Assembly: GCF_001719065.1 (NCBI RefSeq)
Contig: NZ_LWAF01000002.1
Coordinates: 205,243-269,242 of the forward strand
Source: Fervidobacterium thailandense
GTDB taxonomy: Bacteria > Thermotogota > Thermotogae > Thermotogales > Fervidobacteriaceae
DNA length: 64,000 nt
Direction: 5' to 3'
A program made the position numbers and the translations under genes. Positions 1 through 9,015 of this stretch are shown piece after piece. Every line of letters begins with the position of its first letter. Position 1 is the stretch's first letter. Below the pieces are notes generated by a model. The model was given only the letters and a program-made list of their open reading frames with translations, was not told the origin of the DNA and did no database searches.

Positions 1-576
1 CGAAACAAGTAAGTTCAGCAGGACGATAATCAATAGAGCGATCGCAACCACCGGAAGTAGTAAGTTTGTTAAGGAAGGCTTTGATTCTACCTTTGAAAGT
101 ATAGGATGCGTTCTGTCGAGTTTCCTGAGGATCTCTGCAAGCGAACGTGCACGTTTCTTGTCTCCCCGTTTCAGCGCCGTAAATATCTCCAGTGCGATGA
201 CTTCAACCACCTGGGGAAACTCGCGCTTTAGGCGTTGAAGCTCCGCGTAAGCGAGGGGATAGTTCTCGTTGTAAAGGTTTGAAAGTACCTTCTCGAGGCT
301 TGCAACCACGTCCTGGGCACCCTGCTCGGCCGCTTCAATAAGGTGGAGATAATTCTGCTTTTTCTCTTCGGGCAGCAAGTTGAAGATCTCCACGGCTCTT
401 TTGTAATTCCCAACTTTCAGTTCAAGTTCCAGAAGTAGGTGCGAGTACTCCTCACCAAGCGAGTTTAACAAGTTTCTCGCCAGCGAGACTTCGTTCTCCG
501 ACAAGAGTAATCTCACGAACCTTTCAACGACGCTGCTATCCCTGTTGAGATACCCCTCGTTCCCCAGTATCTCCAT
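1..576 (-). CDS. Helical-repeat membrane protein, truncated by window edge
   Basis: An open frame of 192 codons runs from an ATG at 576 off the left edge of the window, so the C-terminus is missing. The start has an AAGGGGG ribosome site. The visible protein is strongly alpha-helical with alternating Leu/Ala/Glu, resembling degenerate TPR repeats (residues about 15-160), followed by a hydrophobic stretch (about 169-190) that looks like a membrane segment. It follows the NAD(P)HX repair gene by 41 bases on the same strand and is probably its operon partner. I do not recognise the family. It may be a membrane-anchored scaffold, but that is inference. Confidence 0.7.
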   Translation of the reverse strand, partial: MEILGNEGYLNRDSSVVERFVRLLLSENEVSLARNLLNSLGEEYSHLLLELELKVGNYKRAVEIFNLLPEEKKQNYLHLIEAAEQGAQDVVASLEKVLSNLYNENYPLAYAELQRLKREFPQVVEVIALEIFTALKRGDKKRARSLAEILRKLDRTHPILSKVESKPSLTNLLLPVVAIALLIIVLLNLLVS

Positions 577-612
577 ACACGTGCCCCCTTAACGTCCAGC
601 ACCCACGTGGGG

Positions 613-2118
613 TTACCACTTGATGATCTTACCCATACGACTTAATAACTCAAAACTACTGTTCATACCTTCGTTTTCCACGGACTCGCCGATTAATCCG
701 AAAAAGTAGGCGGCAGCTTTGACCGCCTCGAGCGGTTCCATGTGCTGGGAAACGAATCCGGCTATTATTCCCGCAAGGATATCACCACTACCTGCCTTCG
801 AAAGTGACGAATTACCGGTTATGTTGAAAAAGACGCTGTTTCCATCGGATATAATACTCGTAGCGTCTTTTAGTATCGTTAAAACGTTGAATTCCGAGGA
901 GAACTTTTTAACCTCAGCATAGTTTTGTCTGACTTCGTTCAAAGGCTTTCCAGTTAACCTGGAAAATTCACCTGGATGAGGTGTGAGGATCACCCGCGCC
1001 TTTCGGTCGGCAGCTTTGAGAATTTCTACCTTTTTCGCCAAGATGTTCAAGCCATCGGCATCCAAAATAAGCGTACCTTTGAACTCCTTGAGTAAGCTTT
1101 CAATGAAGTTCAGCTTTTCCTCAGCCCTGTCCAAATCCCAGCCGGGTCCCAGAACGCAAACGGCATTTTCGCCCAATTCCCGAAGTACGTTCTTCACCTC
1201 AAGTGAGTGCCTTACATCCACGCAAACAAGTGAAGGATCCAAACTAACGGCCAAATTACAAACCTCACGTGTTGAGACGAGTTTAACGTAACCGGCACCG
1301 GAACGCTGTGCAGCTAGGGCGGTGAGGATCGGGGCACCTTTGTAACGTTCCGAACCCCCGATGACGTACACTTTCTTGAAGTAACCTTTGTACGCCCACT
1401 TCGGTCGTTGTGGGCGTTCTATCGTATCCCGGGTCAAAAGGTACATTCCGGAGTACAGTAAGGTGGATGCCTGGAGAGGAATACCTATGTTTGCCACTTT
1501 CAGCTTTCCGGTCAATTCCCTACCTGGGTACAGAAAGTGCCCGGGTTTCGGAAAACCGAACGTCACCGTCAGGTCGGCGCGCACCGCGTGTTCCAGGATC
1601 CTTCCAGTATCCGCCTCAACACCGGATGGTATATCGACCGAAACGATGTACCTGGAGTAAAAGTTTATCATCTCTATGACCGACGAATACTTCTCGTCCG
1701 TCACCGGTTTGTTCAAACCTGTCCCGAATATGGCATCTATTACAACATCCGCGGAAGAGATCATGTCCGATACGACCTTCGGATCGAGCTCGTCAATTTT
1801 TAAAACCACACCACCTTGTTTTACGTACCTTTCAAAGTTCTTGCGCGCGGCAGCAGTTTTTGGTTCGTCCAACACCACGACCTTTACCGCTTCCGTTGTG
1901 TTCAACAAGTCACGGGCCACCACATAACCATCGCCACCGTTGTTTCCCGGCCCGCAGAAGATGATGAAATTCTTCGACTTTAAATCGCCGAGCTCATTCC
2001 ACATCGCTTCGACAACCGATATCCCGGCTCGCTCCATCAAGATCTCTTCGTCTATCAAGAAATCCCGGCAGGTTGTGAACTCCAGTTCCCGCATTTCGCT
2101 CGCGGTAACGATCCTCAT
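613..2118 (-). CDS. nnr: Bifunctional NAD(P)HX epimerase / ADP-dependent NAD(P)HX dehydratase
   Basis: This enzyme repairs hydrated NADH and NADPH. The N-terminal YjeF_N half epimerises the R/S hydrate and the C-terminal ribokinase-like half dehydrates the S form using ADP. The epimerase half carries GPGNNGGDGYV near residue 55, and the C-terminal half carries HPGEFSRL and AGSGDILAGI, the nucleotide-binding signature. About 501 residues is the normal length for the fused form. I prefer the ATG at 2118, preceded by AAGGTGA, over a GTG nine bases upstream. It starts five bases past the lytic transglycosylase stop, so the two are co-transcribed. High heat generates more NADHX, which fits a thermophile. 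Confidence 0.95.
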   Translation of the reverse strand: MRIVTASEMRELEFTTCRDFLIDEEILMERAGISVVEAMWNELGDLKSKNFIIFCGPGNNGGDGYVVARDLLNTTEAVKVVVLDEPKTAAARKNFERYVKQGGVVLKIDELDPKVVSDMISSADVVIDAIFGTGLNKPVTDEKYSSVIEMINFYSRYIVSVDIPSGVEADTGRILEHAVRADLTVTFGFPKPGHFLYPGRELTGKLKVANIGIPLQASTLLYSGMYLLTRDTIERPQRPKWAYKGYFKKVYVIGGSERYKGAPILTALAAQRSGAGYVKLVSTREVCNLAVSLDPSLVCVDVRHSLEVKNVLRELGENAVCVLGPGWDLDRAEEKLNFIESLLKEFKGTLILDADGLNILAKKVEILKAADRKARVILTPHPGEFSRLTGKPLNEVRQNYAEVKKFSSEFNVLTILKDATSIISDGNSVFFNITGNSSLSKAGSGDILAGIIAGFVSQHMEPLEAVKAAAYFFGLIGESVENEGMNSSFELLSRMGKIIKW

Positions 2119-2123
2119 ATCTG

Positions 2124-2591
2124 TCACCTTCTGTAGAGTAATTTGTAAATCCTGTAACTTCCCAATACCTTTCTAACATAGCGTTTCCCAGCGTCATCCT
2201 TTATCTCCTGCTGAGCGTAAGGTCCCGTGTTGTAGTGAATCAGCGCATCCTCAAGGTTTCCATCCTTTTCCAAAAGGTAGTTGAGGTAAAGACACCCGAG
2301 TGCGATGTTACCCTCGACGGTTCTGTAATCGTAGTTCTTTTTGAACCTCGAGTTGAGCCACTCGGCGGTTTGCGGCATAACCTGCATCAAACCGTATGCT
2401 CCAAGGGGAGAGACCGCATTTTCCCTAAAACTACTCTCAGTTCGAATGACACTCATAACCAGTAAGGGATCCAAATCGTCGCAGTAAAGCAAAACGTAAC
2501 TGTAGTACTTTAGTGGAAAGAGCTTGTACAGAATGAACAATAACACCAAGGTAGCGGTCAGAAATGCGGTGATGAATACCCTCAAAGTCAC
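2124..2591 (-). CDS. Membrane-anchored lytic transglycosylase (SLT domain)
   Basis: A small murein lytic transglycosylase of about 155 residues that cleaves the MurNAc-GlcNAc bond of peptidoglycan to give 1,6-anhydro ends. An N-terminal hydrophobic anchor (about residues 5-22) is followed by an SLT domain containing the catalytic Glu in a TESSF motif, GLMQVMP, a NIALGCLYLNYL helix and the YNTG motif. The GTG at 2591 has AAAGGAG just upstream, whereas a TTG six codons earlier has no ribosome site. The domain is complete but has no accessory peptidoglycan-binding part. Its promoter lies at about 2664 and it leads a unit with nnr. A role in cell-wall turnover, or in opening the wall for an envelope machine, is inferred. 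Confidence 0.9.
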   Translation of the reverse strand: MTLRVFITAFLTATLVLLFILYKLFPLKYYSYVLLYCDDLDPLLVMSVIRTESSFRENAVSPLGAYGLMQVMPQTAEWLNSRFKKNYDYRTVEGNIALGCLYLNYLLEKDGNLEDALIHYNTGPYAQQEIKDDAGKRYVRKVLGSYRIYKLLYRR

Positions 2592-2663
2592 TGGACTCCT
2601 TTCAGACAAGTTGTAACGTAATTCTTAAGGCTGTAAATCGTGATAGTATGCGATTTCCGTTAG

Positions 2664-2669
2664 ATTATA
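2664..2669 (-). promoter_or_regulatory. Minus-strand promoter -10 for the slt-nnr unit
   Basis: Read on the minus strand the sequence is TGGTATAAT, a perfect TATAAT with an extended TG. It lies directly after the terminator at 2683-2719 and 73 bases before the lytic transglycosylase start. No convincing -35 element is seen. Confidence 0.6.
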
Positions 2670-2681
2670 CCACACATTTAA

Positions 2682-2719
2682 ACGAAAAGAAAGGCCCCGA
2701 TGCAACGTCTGGGCCTTTC
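2682..2719 (-). terminator. Rho-independent terminator after prepilin peptidase
   Basis: On the minus strand, GAAAGGCCC pairs with GGGCCTTTC (positions 2711-2719 and 2689-2697), followed by a TTTTCGTT tract. It closes the TPR/prepilin peptidase unit and separates it from the slt promoter. Confidence 0.7.
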
Positions 2720-2742
2720 CGTGGGTGTATCCATCCCATGAC

Positions 2743-3462
2743 TCACAACACAGATTGGGCGTACCGTATCAACACCAAAACGTAACCTACCGAAACTATG
2801 AACGGACCAAACGGGATTACCTTGATTTTCTTGACGTATCCGAAAATGATACCAAGAGAGGAGGATAACAGAAGTAGCAGCGGCATGTAGAGAAACCCGC
2901 AAGCGAACGCGTACACTGGAAAGAGAAATATGTCACCTTCGCCGAGTCCATCCTTGTAGCGTAACTTCAAAAGCAAAAGGAGAAGAAGAACAACAACTCC
3001 GGCAGATAGGTCAAGAATTAGCTGAGACCTAAAGCGCGTCAGGTTGATGTAGGTAGCCACGATCAACGTCACAATCCAGGTGTAATCGGGTAACATAAGT
3101 ATCTTGAAGTCGACCACGGCTGCGGAGAAGGAAACAAGGAAGAGCGCGTTCAGTGCAAAAGCAATTTCCAACGGAAAGAAAATCACGTTGAGTAGGAAGA
3201 CCACGCCGTGCAAAAGCTCCACTAAAGGGTAACGTAAACTTATCCGTTCCCCACAGTTCCTGCATCGTCCTCTAAGTAAGATGTAGCTAACCAGTGGGAT
3301 GTTGTCGTACCACTTTATACGTGCCTTGCAATGTGGACATATTGAAAAGCGGGGCTCGTTCAGCCTTAGCCCCGCAACCGGTCTGTATATTAGCACGTTC
3401 GAAAAGCTACCGAAAATAAGCCCCAGCACGAAAACGGTGAAATACTTTACGAAATCCCACAT
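2743..3462 (-). CDS. pilD: Type IV prepilin peptidase (A24 aspartic protease)
   Basis: An inner-membrane protease that cleaves prepilin leader peptides and in many members N-methylates the new N-terminus. About 239 residues. The family motif GSFSNVLIYRP lies near the N-terminus. Two CxxC pairs (CPHC and CRNC) in the cytoplasmic loop are those of the zinc-binding methylase-associated region. The catalytic aspartates are visible in a D-x6-PD stretch and in the GEGD motif. Seven to eight hydrophobic segments follow. The start overlaps the end of the upstream TPR gene by 16 bases, implying translational coupling. Its pilin or secretion substrates are not in this window. Confidence 0.93.
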   Translation of the reverse strand: MWDFVKYFTVFVLGLIFGSFSNVLIYRPVAGLRLNEPRFSICPHCKARIKWYDNIPLVSYILLRGRCRNCGERISLRYPLVELLHGVVFLLNVIFFPLEIAFALNALFLVSFSAAVVDFKILMLPDYTWIVTLIVATYINLTRFRSQLILDLSAGVVVLLLLLLLKLRYKDGLGEGDIFLFPVYAFACGFLYMPLLLLLSSSLGIIFGYVKKIKVIPFGPFIVSVGYVLVLIRYAQSVL

Positions 3463-4520
3463 AACTCCTTCTCCGCATCCGTCAACAAGTCGTCGAAGAA
3501 CTCTTTCTTACCGTAAAGGTACCAGAAGTTATCATCCTTGAGTTCCTCGATCATACGTCTAGCCTTCTCTATTTGGTTAAGTTTAACGTACGCGACCGCG
3601 AGGACCAGACCCAAGTGCCTCGCCTCGGGATTGTTCTTCATCACGTTTTCAACAACACTCACAACTTTCTCGTAATTCCCCTTCCTCAGATGCACCTTTG
3701 CCCATATCTCTATGCCGTTTGGATCCTTTTCCGGGTCGATCTCCATCAACAAACTCTCGTACTCCTTGGCTTTCCCATCGTTTCCGAGTTTCTTGTAAAG
3801 TTCCGAGAGCTCGTAGAGCGCTATTATACTGTTTTCAGTCTCCGCACTGAACTTCTCCAGGATCTCGATCGCCTTCTCAATGTTACCAACCTTCGTGTAG
3901 GCGTCAGCAAGCATGAAATACGTGAAAGTGTTCGTTGGTGCGAGTTTAACTTCCTTTTCCCAATACTCGATTGCCTTATCGTACTTTCCAAGGTTGTAAT
4001 ACGCCTCCCCGAGCATGGAGTACGACTGTATAAGCCAAGGATCAAGCTCTATGGACCTGTTCAGGTACTTAATCGCCCCTTCAACGTCACCCTCTTCCAG
4101 AAGTAGCGTACCGTAAAATTCGTAAGCCGGAGCGTAATTTTTGTCCAACCTCATCGCGTACTTCAGTATATCCTTCGCCGTTTCGATCTGGTTCTTATCC
4201 GCGTAATCGAGTGCGAGTTCGTACAAACCGTCCGCTGTCGCGTGCAACATCGATTCGGGAGTAACACCGTGCTTCTCAAGAAATTCCACCACCTCAGTCC
4301 ACACGATCGGTTCGTAAATAATATCGTTGAGCGCGGTAACTTTCTCTTCCAACAGTTCCAGAGTGTCGATCTGTTTAACCAACGTGACCTCACTCTCGAA
4401 ATCCTTAGACATGTTGTGCCAATCACCGGAGTAGAACAGATCCCTCACTATCACCAAAAGAGGTGCTTCTTCCAAAACTTCCAAGGTTTCGCCTGTGCTT
4501 AGGATGAATCTCAATATCAT
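3447..4520 (-). CDS. TPR-repeat protein
   Basis: About 357 residues. After an N-terminal beta-rich part (about 1-80) come at least five tetratricopeptide repeats (about 95-330) with the usual pattern, for example A-Y-E-F-Y-G-T-L-L and S-Y-S-M-L-G-E-A-Y-Y. TPR solenoids bind protein partners and have no catalytic role. I start it at the ATG at 4520 because AGGAGGTGA sits eight bases upstream; an upstream ATG at 4565 has no ribosome site. It is first in the unit with prepilin peptidase, so it may serve type IV pilus-like or secretion assembly, but that link rests on neighbourhood alone. Confidence 0.85.
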   Translation of the reverse strand: MILRFILSTGETLEVLEEAPLLVIVRDLFYSGDWHNMSKDFESEVTLVKQIDTLELLEEKVTALNDIIYEPIVWTEVVEFLEKHGVTPESMLHATADGLYELALDYADKNQIETAKDILKYAMRLDKNYAPAYEFYGTLLLEEGDVEGAIKYLNRSIELDPWLIQSYSMLGEAYYNLGKYDKAIEYWEKEVKLAPTNTFTYFMLADAYTKVGNIEKAIEILEKFSAETENSIIALYELSELYKKLGNDGKAKEYESLLMEIDPEKDPNGIEIWAKVHLRKGNYEKVVSVVENVMKNNPEARHLGLVLAVAYVKLNQIEKARRMIEELKDDNFWYLYGKKEFFDDLLTDAEKELCGIS

Positions 4521-4670
4521 TAACTTCACCTCCTGCGTCGTAACCTTGCATTTACATTTTATCACATTTCTTTACAAAAGTAAATAGAGACGACCGAGTG
4601 AAAGAACGATAAACAAAAAAATCAATTACGTAAGTGCGTTTTTCTAAGAAAATTTTAAGTTCCGCGGTGC

Positions 4671-4676
4671 TATAAT
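4671..4676 (+). promoter_or_regulatory. Promoter -10 for htrA
   Basis: A perfect TATAAT 47 bases before the htrA start, within an AT-rich stretch. The -35 region (about 4648) matches the consensus poorly, so strength and regulation are uncertain. Confidence 0.5.
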
Positions 4677-4722
4677 AGTCGTGCCAGATGGAAAAGCTTC
4701 TCGTTGAAAGGAGGTATGAGTC

Positions 4723-6114
4723 ATGGGTAAACTGAAGATGTTTTCAGCGATTTTATTGCTTGTAGCTCTTTTTGCATACGTATCGAACGTTCCCGTATTT
4801 GCTCAGGTAAACGCCGATTACAAGAGCCCCATAGTGAACGTGGTGAAGGCTGCCGCCCCGGCCGTCGTCAAGTTAGACGTCGTCGTCCAAACCGAGGTGT
4901 ACCTGGACCCGTTCATTAGGGAGTTTTATCGCCAGTTCTTCGGGGATATACCACGACAGTTTGAAGACTCCAACAGCGTGGGTTCAGGTTTCATTATCAC
5001 AAAGGACGGTTATGTGGTGACGAACTACCACGTTGTTAAAGGTGCCAAACAGATAAAAGTGACACTCCTGAGTGGTGAGATATACGATGCCGAGTACATC
5101 GGTGGCGACGAAGAACTTGACATTGCCGTTATCAAGATCAAAGGCGCGAAAAAGGATCTCCCGACGGTTGAACTGGGCGACTCGGATAAGTTGGAGATCG
5201 GTGAGTGGGCCATCGCGATTGGAAACCCGCTGGGATTCCAGCACACAGTAACGGTCGGCGTGATTTCCGCCGTCGGCAGGAAGATTCCAAAACCGGATGG
5301 TAGTGGATACTACACGGGACTGATCCAAACGGATGCGGCGATCAACCCGGGAAACAGCGGTGGACCATTGTTGAACATCTACGGACAGGTGATAGGTATC
5401 AACACGGCTATTATAAACCCGACACAGGCGATGAATATAGGTTTCGCCATACCGATTAACACCGCAAAGAGATTCATAAACCAAATCATCGCAACTGGTC
5501 GGGTTGAGAAAGCTTACCTCGGTGTTTACGTACAAACGGTCACCGAGTCACTCGCTAAGAGCCTCGGACTCAAGGTAACAAAAGGTGTGTACGTTGCCCA
5601 GGTGGAGAAAGGTTCACCAGCCGACAAAGCCGGTATAAAAGAGGGTGACGTCATCGTTAAAGTGAACGGTACGTTCGTCGAACTTGCAGAAGAATTAACA
5701 TCGGTGATTAGAAATTACACGCCTGGTACTCGCGTGAAAGTTACCATTAACCGTAACGGTAAAGAGATGGTGCTCGACGTTACACTCGGCACGCTACCGA
5801 CCACAACTACAACTACCAACGGTGGCCAGGTTGCCAAAGAGTTCTTTGGTATGAGCGTTTCGAACATAACTACAGATGACAGAAACAAGTACAAGATTCC
5901 CACTGGACTGGATGGTGTCCTGGTACGCAAATCGACGAACAGTTACATTAAAGTGGGCTCGGTAATCTGGAGAATTTCGGTGAACGGTTACGCATACGAT
6001 ATCAAAGACGTCGGCGACTGGAATACGGTCGTTGAACGGATTAAAAAGGGTGATTACGTAGGTATCTTCTATTACTACAACGGTGTTAGGTCCGTCTTCT
6101 CGTTCAGGTACTAA
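4723..6114 (+). CDS. htrA: HtrA/DegP-family periplasmic serine protease
   Basis: An ATP-independent protease/chaperone of the envelope that removes misfolded exported proteins. A signal peptide spans about residues 1-28. The trypsin-like domain shows the full triad His103 (TNYHVV), Asp133 (ELDIAVIK) and Ser212 (GNSGGP). One clear PDZ domain follows (about 262-355, containing GSPADKAGIKEGDVI). A short threonine-rich linker then leads to a divergent second PDZ-like region up to residue 463. GGAGGT precedes the ATG. It is monocistronic, between its own promoter and a strong terminator. Length and layout are typical of DegQ/HtrA. Confidence 0.95.
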   Translation: MGKLKMFSAILLLVALFAYVSNVPVFAQVNADYKSPIVNVVKAAAPAVVKLDVVVQTEVYLDPFIREFYRQFFGDIPRQFEDSNSVGSGFIITKDGYVVTNYHVVKGAKQIKVTLLSGEIYDAEYIGGDEELDIAVIKIKGAKKDLPTVELGDSDKLEIGEWAIAIGNPLGFQHTVTVGVISAVGRKIPKPDGSGYYTGLIQTDAAINPGNSGGPLLNIYGQVIGINTAIINPTQAMNIGFAIPINTAKRFINQIIATGRVEKAYLGVYVQTVTESLAKSLGLKVTKGVYVAQVEKGSPADKAGIKEGDVIVKVNGTFVELAEELTSVIRNYTPGTRVKVTINRNGKEMVLDVTLGTLPTTTTTTNGGQVAKEFFGMSVSNITTDDRNKYKIPTGLDGVLVRKSTNSYIKVGSVIWRISVNGYAYDIKDVGDWNTVVERIKKGDYVGIFYYYNGVRSVFSFRY

Positions 6115-6155
6115 AAGACTGACCAAGCTAAACGATAGCAACAGGAACTGTTGGA

Positions 6156-6186
6156 AAAGTCCCCCACGTTGGGGGACTTTATTTTT
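6156..6186 (+). terminator. Terminator after htrA
   Basis: A ten-base-pair stem AAAGTCCCCC / GGGGGACTTT with loop ACGTT, followed by ATTTTT. Strong and close to symmetric. Confidence 0.85.
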
Positions 6187-6199
6187 GGCGTGACGATGG

Positions 6200-6205
6200 T
6201 AAAAT
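6200..6205 (+). promoter_or_regulatory. Possible promoter -10 for ttuA-rodA
   Basis: TAAAAT with an extended TGG directly before it, 38 bases upstream of the ttuA start and just after the htrA terminator. No good -35 is seen. Confidence 0.4.
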
Positions 6206-6243
6206 CTGAACAGAACAAGAAATTTTCTCGGAGGTGATACGGT

Positions 6244-7203
6244 TTGAAGTGCAAAAAGTGCGGTGGACAGGCGGTGATCCACCTCAGGGCGCACAACCTT
6301 GCGCTGTGTAAGGATCACTTCGTTGAATTCTTCGAGAAGAGAGTCCAAAAAGGAATCGGTAGATTCAAAATGTTCGACAGGAAGTCTAAGATCCTCGTTG
6401 CCGTTTCAACGGGTAAGGACAGTTCGGCCGTACTTTACGCTTTGAAGAAACTCGGTTACAAAGTCGAAGGCTTATTCTTAAAAATGGGACCACACACGAA
6501 TCTGGCCGAACGAGTAGTGAAAAATATCGAAAACGCGACCGGCGTCAAAATAAACATCTTCGACGTAACGAGAGATTTCGGCGGTCTTGGAACCGCGGAT
6601 GTTGCAAGGATCGTCAAAAGGCCGGTGTGTAGTATTTGTGGCATCGTTAGGAGGCACTGGATGAACAGATACGCGTACGAGAACGGTTTTGACGTGCTCG
6701 TAACGGGCCATAATATGGACGATGAGGCAACATTCCTCTTTGGTAACATCCTCAACTGGCAGGTTGACTACATGGCTCGGCAGTGGCCGGTCCTTGAGAA
6801 AACGCACCCAAAGTTCGTGAGAAAAGCGAAGCCTCTGATTTACGTCACCGAACGCGAAACGTACGCCTACGTCTTTCTCAACGGTATACCGTTTCTCGAG
6901 CAGAAATGTCCGTTCGCACAGGGGGCGACCAGCTCGCACTACAAAAAGTACCTAAACGCCCTCGAGTGGGAGCAGCCCGGTGTGAAACACAGGTTACTGT
7001 TCGGATACTTCGAAACGTTGAAGCCACTTTTAGCAAGCGAAACCAAGGTTGAATTGCGGGAATGTAACGTCTGTGGTTTCCCTACGACGGAGGAAAAGTG
7101 TCAGTATTGCAAGCTCGTTGAGAGAGTACACGATCACATAACTAAGAACTCGGCAGGTGAGAAGGGTATCGATGTACAAATTTCCGAGGATACGGGAGAA
7201 TGA
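6244..7203 (+). CDS. ttuA: tRNA 2-thiolation enzyme TtuA (5-methyluridine-54 2-sulfurtransferase)
   Basis: Introduces the 2-thio group on ribothymidine 54 of tRNA, a modification that stabilises tRNA at high temperature. It activates the base with ATP and takes sulfur through a ThiS-like carrier. Visible features are an N-terminal zinc site (Cys3, Cys6, Cys22, His25), the PP-loop STGKDS (about 55-60), the three Fe-S cysteines Cys129, Cys132 and Cys222, and a C-terminal zinc ribbon (Cys274, 277, 286, 289). About 319 residues is normal for TtuA rather than TtcA. The start is TTG, set by GGAGGTGA eight bases upstream. It overlaps rodA. Confidence 0.92.
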   Translation: MKCKKCGGQAVIHLRAHNLALCKDHFVEFFEKRVQKGIGRFKMFDRKSKILVAVSTGKDSSAVLYALKKLGYKVEGLFLKMGPHTNLAERVVKNIENATGVKINIFDVTRDFGGLGTADVARIVKRPVCSICGIVRRHWMNRYAYENGFDVLVTGHNMDDEATFLFGNILNWQVDYMARQWPVLEKTHPKFVRKAKPLIYVTERETYAYVFLNGIPFLEQKCPFAQGATSSHYKKYLNALEWEQPGVKHRLLFGYFETLKPLLASETKVELRECNVCGFPTTEEKCQYCKLVERVHDHITKNSAGEKGIDVQISEDTGE

Positions 7204-8284
7204 GTACTCGATCGGGGACGTCGTAATCGTTGCTGCAGTTGTAATCCTGATGATATTGGGGTTGGCCACGTTGAGGAGTGTGGTAATTGAAACGAAGGAA
7301 GTGGCCAGGTTCCAGAAGCAGCTGATCTGGAATCTCGTAGCATTCGGCGTGATGTTTTACGTCATCCTTGAGCGAGAGATCAGGATAAAGATGTTTGGAA
7401 AGATCGTTTACGTACTATCGATAACACTCCTGGTTCTGGTACTTCTCGTTGGTAAAACGGTCTACGGGGCGCGTCGGTGGATTGACATCGGTCCTTTTGA
7501 CCTCCAGCCATCAGAACTTTTCAAACTCGCGCTCGTTCTGATGCTCTCGTCCGTAATGAGTGATCCAAAAAACGAAGAATCCTTCTCCGGATTCTTGAAG
7601 TCGATTTTAATCGTTTCCCCCGCGGTGTTAGTCTTCCTCGAGCCTGACCTTGGTATGACGATCATGTTAACGTTCGTTTGGTTCGTGATCCTGGTTGCGA
7701 GCCGCGTGAAATTACGATACATACTCTGGACATTGGGCCTCGGTATTACGAGTACCCCCTTGGCATTCTTTACGCTTCTGAAGGACTATCAAAGGGCGCG
7801 CGTTCTGGCAATTTTGAATCCGGAAAAGCACCTCCACTCCGCTGCTTACAACGTGATGATGTCCACAATGGCGATTGCCAACGGAGGAGTACGTGGAACG
7901 GGCTACGGGCTGGGTACGGTAACCAACATGAAGATTGTGCCCATGCAACACACAGATTTCATCTTTTCCGCGTACGCTGAGCAATTTGGGTTGGTTGGTT
8001 CTTTGTTTTTACTCGCACTGTATGGTACAATTTTGGTGCTCGCACTCACGAAGCTGAAAAAACTCAAGGACAACTTCTGGAGGTACGTCACGGTTGGTTC
8101 ATGCGGGATTTTCGCCTTTCACATCTTCGAAAACGTTGGCATGAATATTGGACTGATGCCAGTTACGGGAATACCACTCCCGTTCATCAGTTACGGAGGA
8201 ACCTCCACCATCATTTTCGCAGCGCTGGTGGGTTTGATAATCAAGGCACGAGCCGTTTCGAAAGAACCACGCCAAGTGGGATAA
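7172..8284 (+). CDS. rodA: Rod-shape SEDS peptidoglycan polymerase RodA
   Basis: A SEDS-family glycosyltransferase that polymerises lipid II into glycan strands during elongation, normally paired with a class B PBP (not in this window). About 370 residues with around ten membrane helices. The catalytic Asp lies in the EPDLG motif, and the conserved C-terminal pore/loop motif is GIPLPFISYGGTS. The ATG at 7172 has AGGTGAGAAGGG upstream; a GTG five codons earlier overlaps that site and is less likely. It overlaps the end of ttuA by 32 bases, so translation is probably coupled. The RodA subtype is favoured over FtsW because no ftsZ or mur genes are nearby; this is moderately sure. Confidence 0.9.
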   Translation: MYKFPRIRENEYSIGDVVIVAAVVILMILGLATLRSVVIETKEVARFQKQLIWNLVAFGVMFYVILEREIRIKMFGKIVYVLSITLLVLVLLVGKTVYGARRWIDIGPFDLQPSELFKLALVLMLSSVMSDPKNEESFSGFLKSILIVSPAVLVFLEPDLGMTIMLTFVWFVILVASRVKLRYILWTLGLGITSTPLAFFTLLKDYQRARVLAILNPEKHLHSAAYNVMMSTMAIANGGVRGTGYGLGTVTNMKIVPMQHTDFIFSAYAEQFGLVGSLFLLALYGTILVLALTKLKKLKDNFWRYVTVGSCGIFAFHIFENVGMNIGLMPVTGIPLPFISYGGTSTIIFAALVGLIIKARAVSKEPRQVG

Positions 8285-8369
8285 CAGGTATACGATAGGC
8301 GTACGATAAGCGACTCAGGTGAAGGTATCAAAGACATCTCACAAAAAATCCGCAAAAGGAGTGAGTGCC

Positions 8370-9011
8370 TTGCCCATCATCAGGAAGAAAAAGCGCACCA
8401 GGGATCTGTCCACATTCTTCGGTATGCTTTTCTTCACCGTCGTTCTGATATCAGTTGTGCTCTCAATTGGAAACCTCCTCGCTTACCGGGAGATCATCTC
8501 GAGGTTGAGTAAGGTGACCAACTACGTGGATCAAAAAGTGAACGAGTTACGCAAAGAAGTCGAATCTGTGAAAGCTCTGATGGCTCCCAACTCGCTTGTG
8601 GACAAGTACATCTCAGCTGCGAACTACCTGAGGGAGTTTGGTTACGACTTCGAGAAAATCCTCTCCAACATCTCCGACGACCCGACGACGGGATATTTCA
8701 TGGTGTTCATCACCGGCAACGAAAACGTGTGGTTTACGGTTCGCGACACGGAAAAAACGTACTTTAGCAAGGAGCTAAAGCCGGGACTTGCCGAGTACAG
8801 GTTTTTTTATTTCAAGGAACCGCGGATACGCACAAACTACGATGTGATCGTACCACCCGAGGCAACCATTACGGTTGGAAAACCCGGGCGAATCTACCTA
8901 CTCTTCTTTGGAGTAGGAACCAGGTTCCACCCCACAAAGGTAGTCCAGCTCACCGAGAGTAAGTACGAGAACTTTGCTCAGAAGTTTTCCCTCTACATCC
9001 CCGGTCGGTGA
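8370..9011 (+). CDS. Single-pass membrane protein of unknown function
   Basis: About 213 residues. A lysine/arginine-rich N-terminus is followed by one membrane helix (about 17-40), a short coiled-coil-like stretch (about 43-70) and a soluble, probably beta-rich, C-terminal domain with many aromatic residues. By the positive-inside rule the domain would be periplasmic. I place the start at a TTG (8370) preceded by AAAGGAG at eight bases; an in-frame GTG at 8319 lacks a ribosome site. It follows rodA by about 85 bases and may be co-transcribed, so a role in cell elongation is possible. I do not recognise the family. Its stop lies four bases from the convergent rseP stop. Confidence 0.7.
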   Translation: MPIIRKKKRTRDLSTFFGMLFFTVVLISVVLSIGNLLAYREIISRLSKVTNYVDQKVNELRKEVESVKALMAPNSLVDKYISAANYLREFGYDFEKILSNISDDPTTGYFMVFITGNENVWFTVRDTEKTYFSKELKPGLAEYRFFYFKEPRIRTNYDVIVPPEATITVGKPGRIYLLFFGVGTRFHPTKVVQLTESKYENFAQKFSLYIPGR

Positions 9012-9015
9012 AGTC

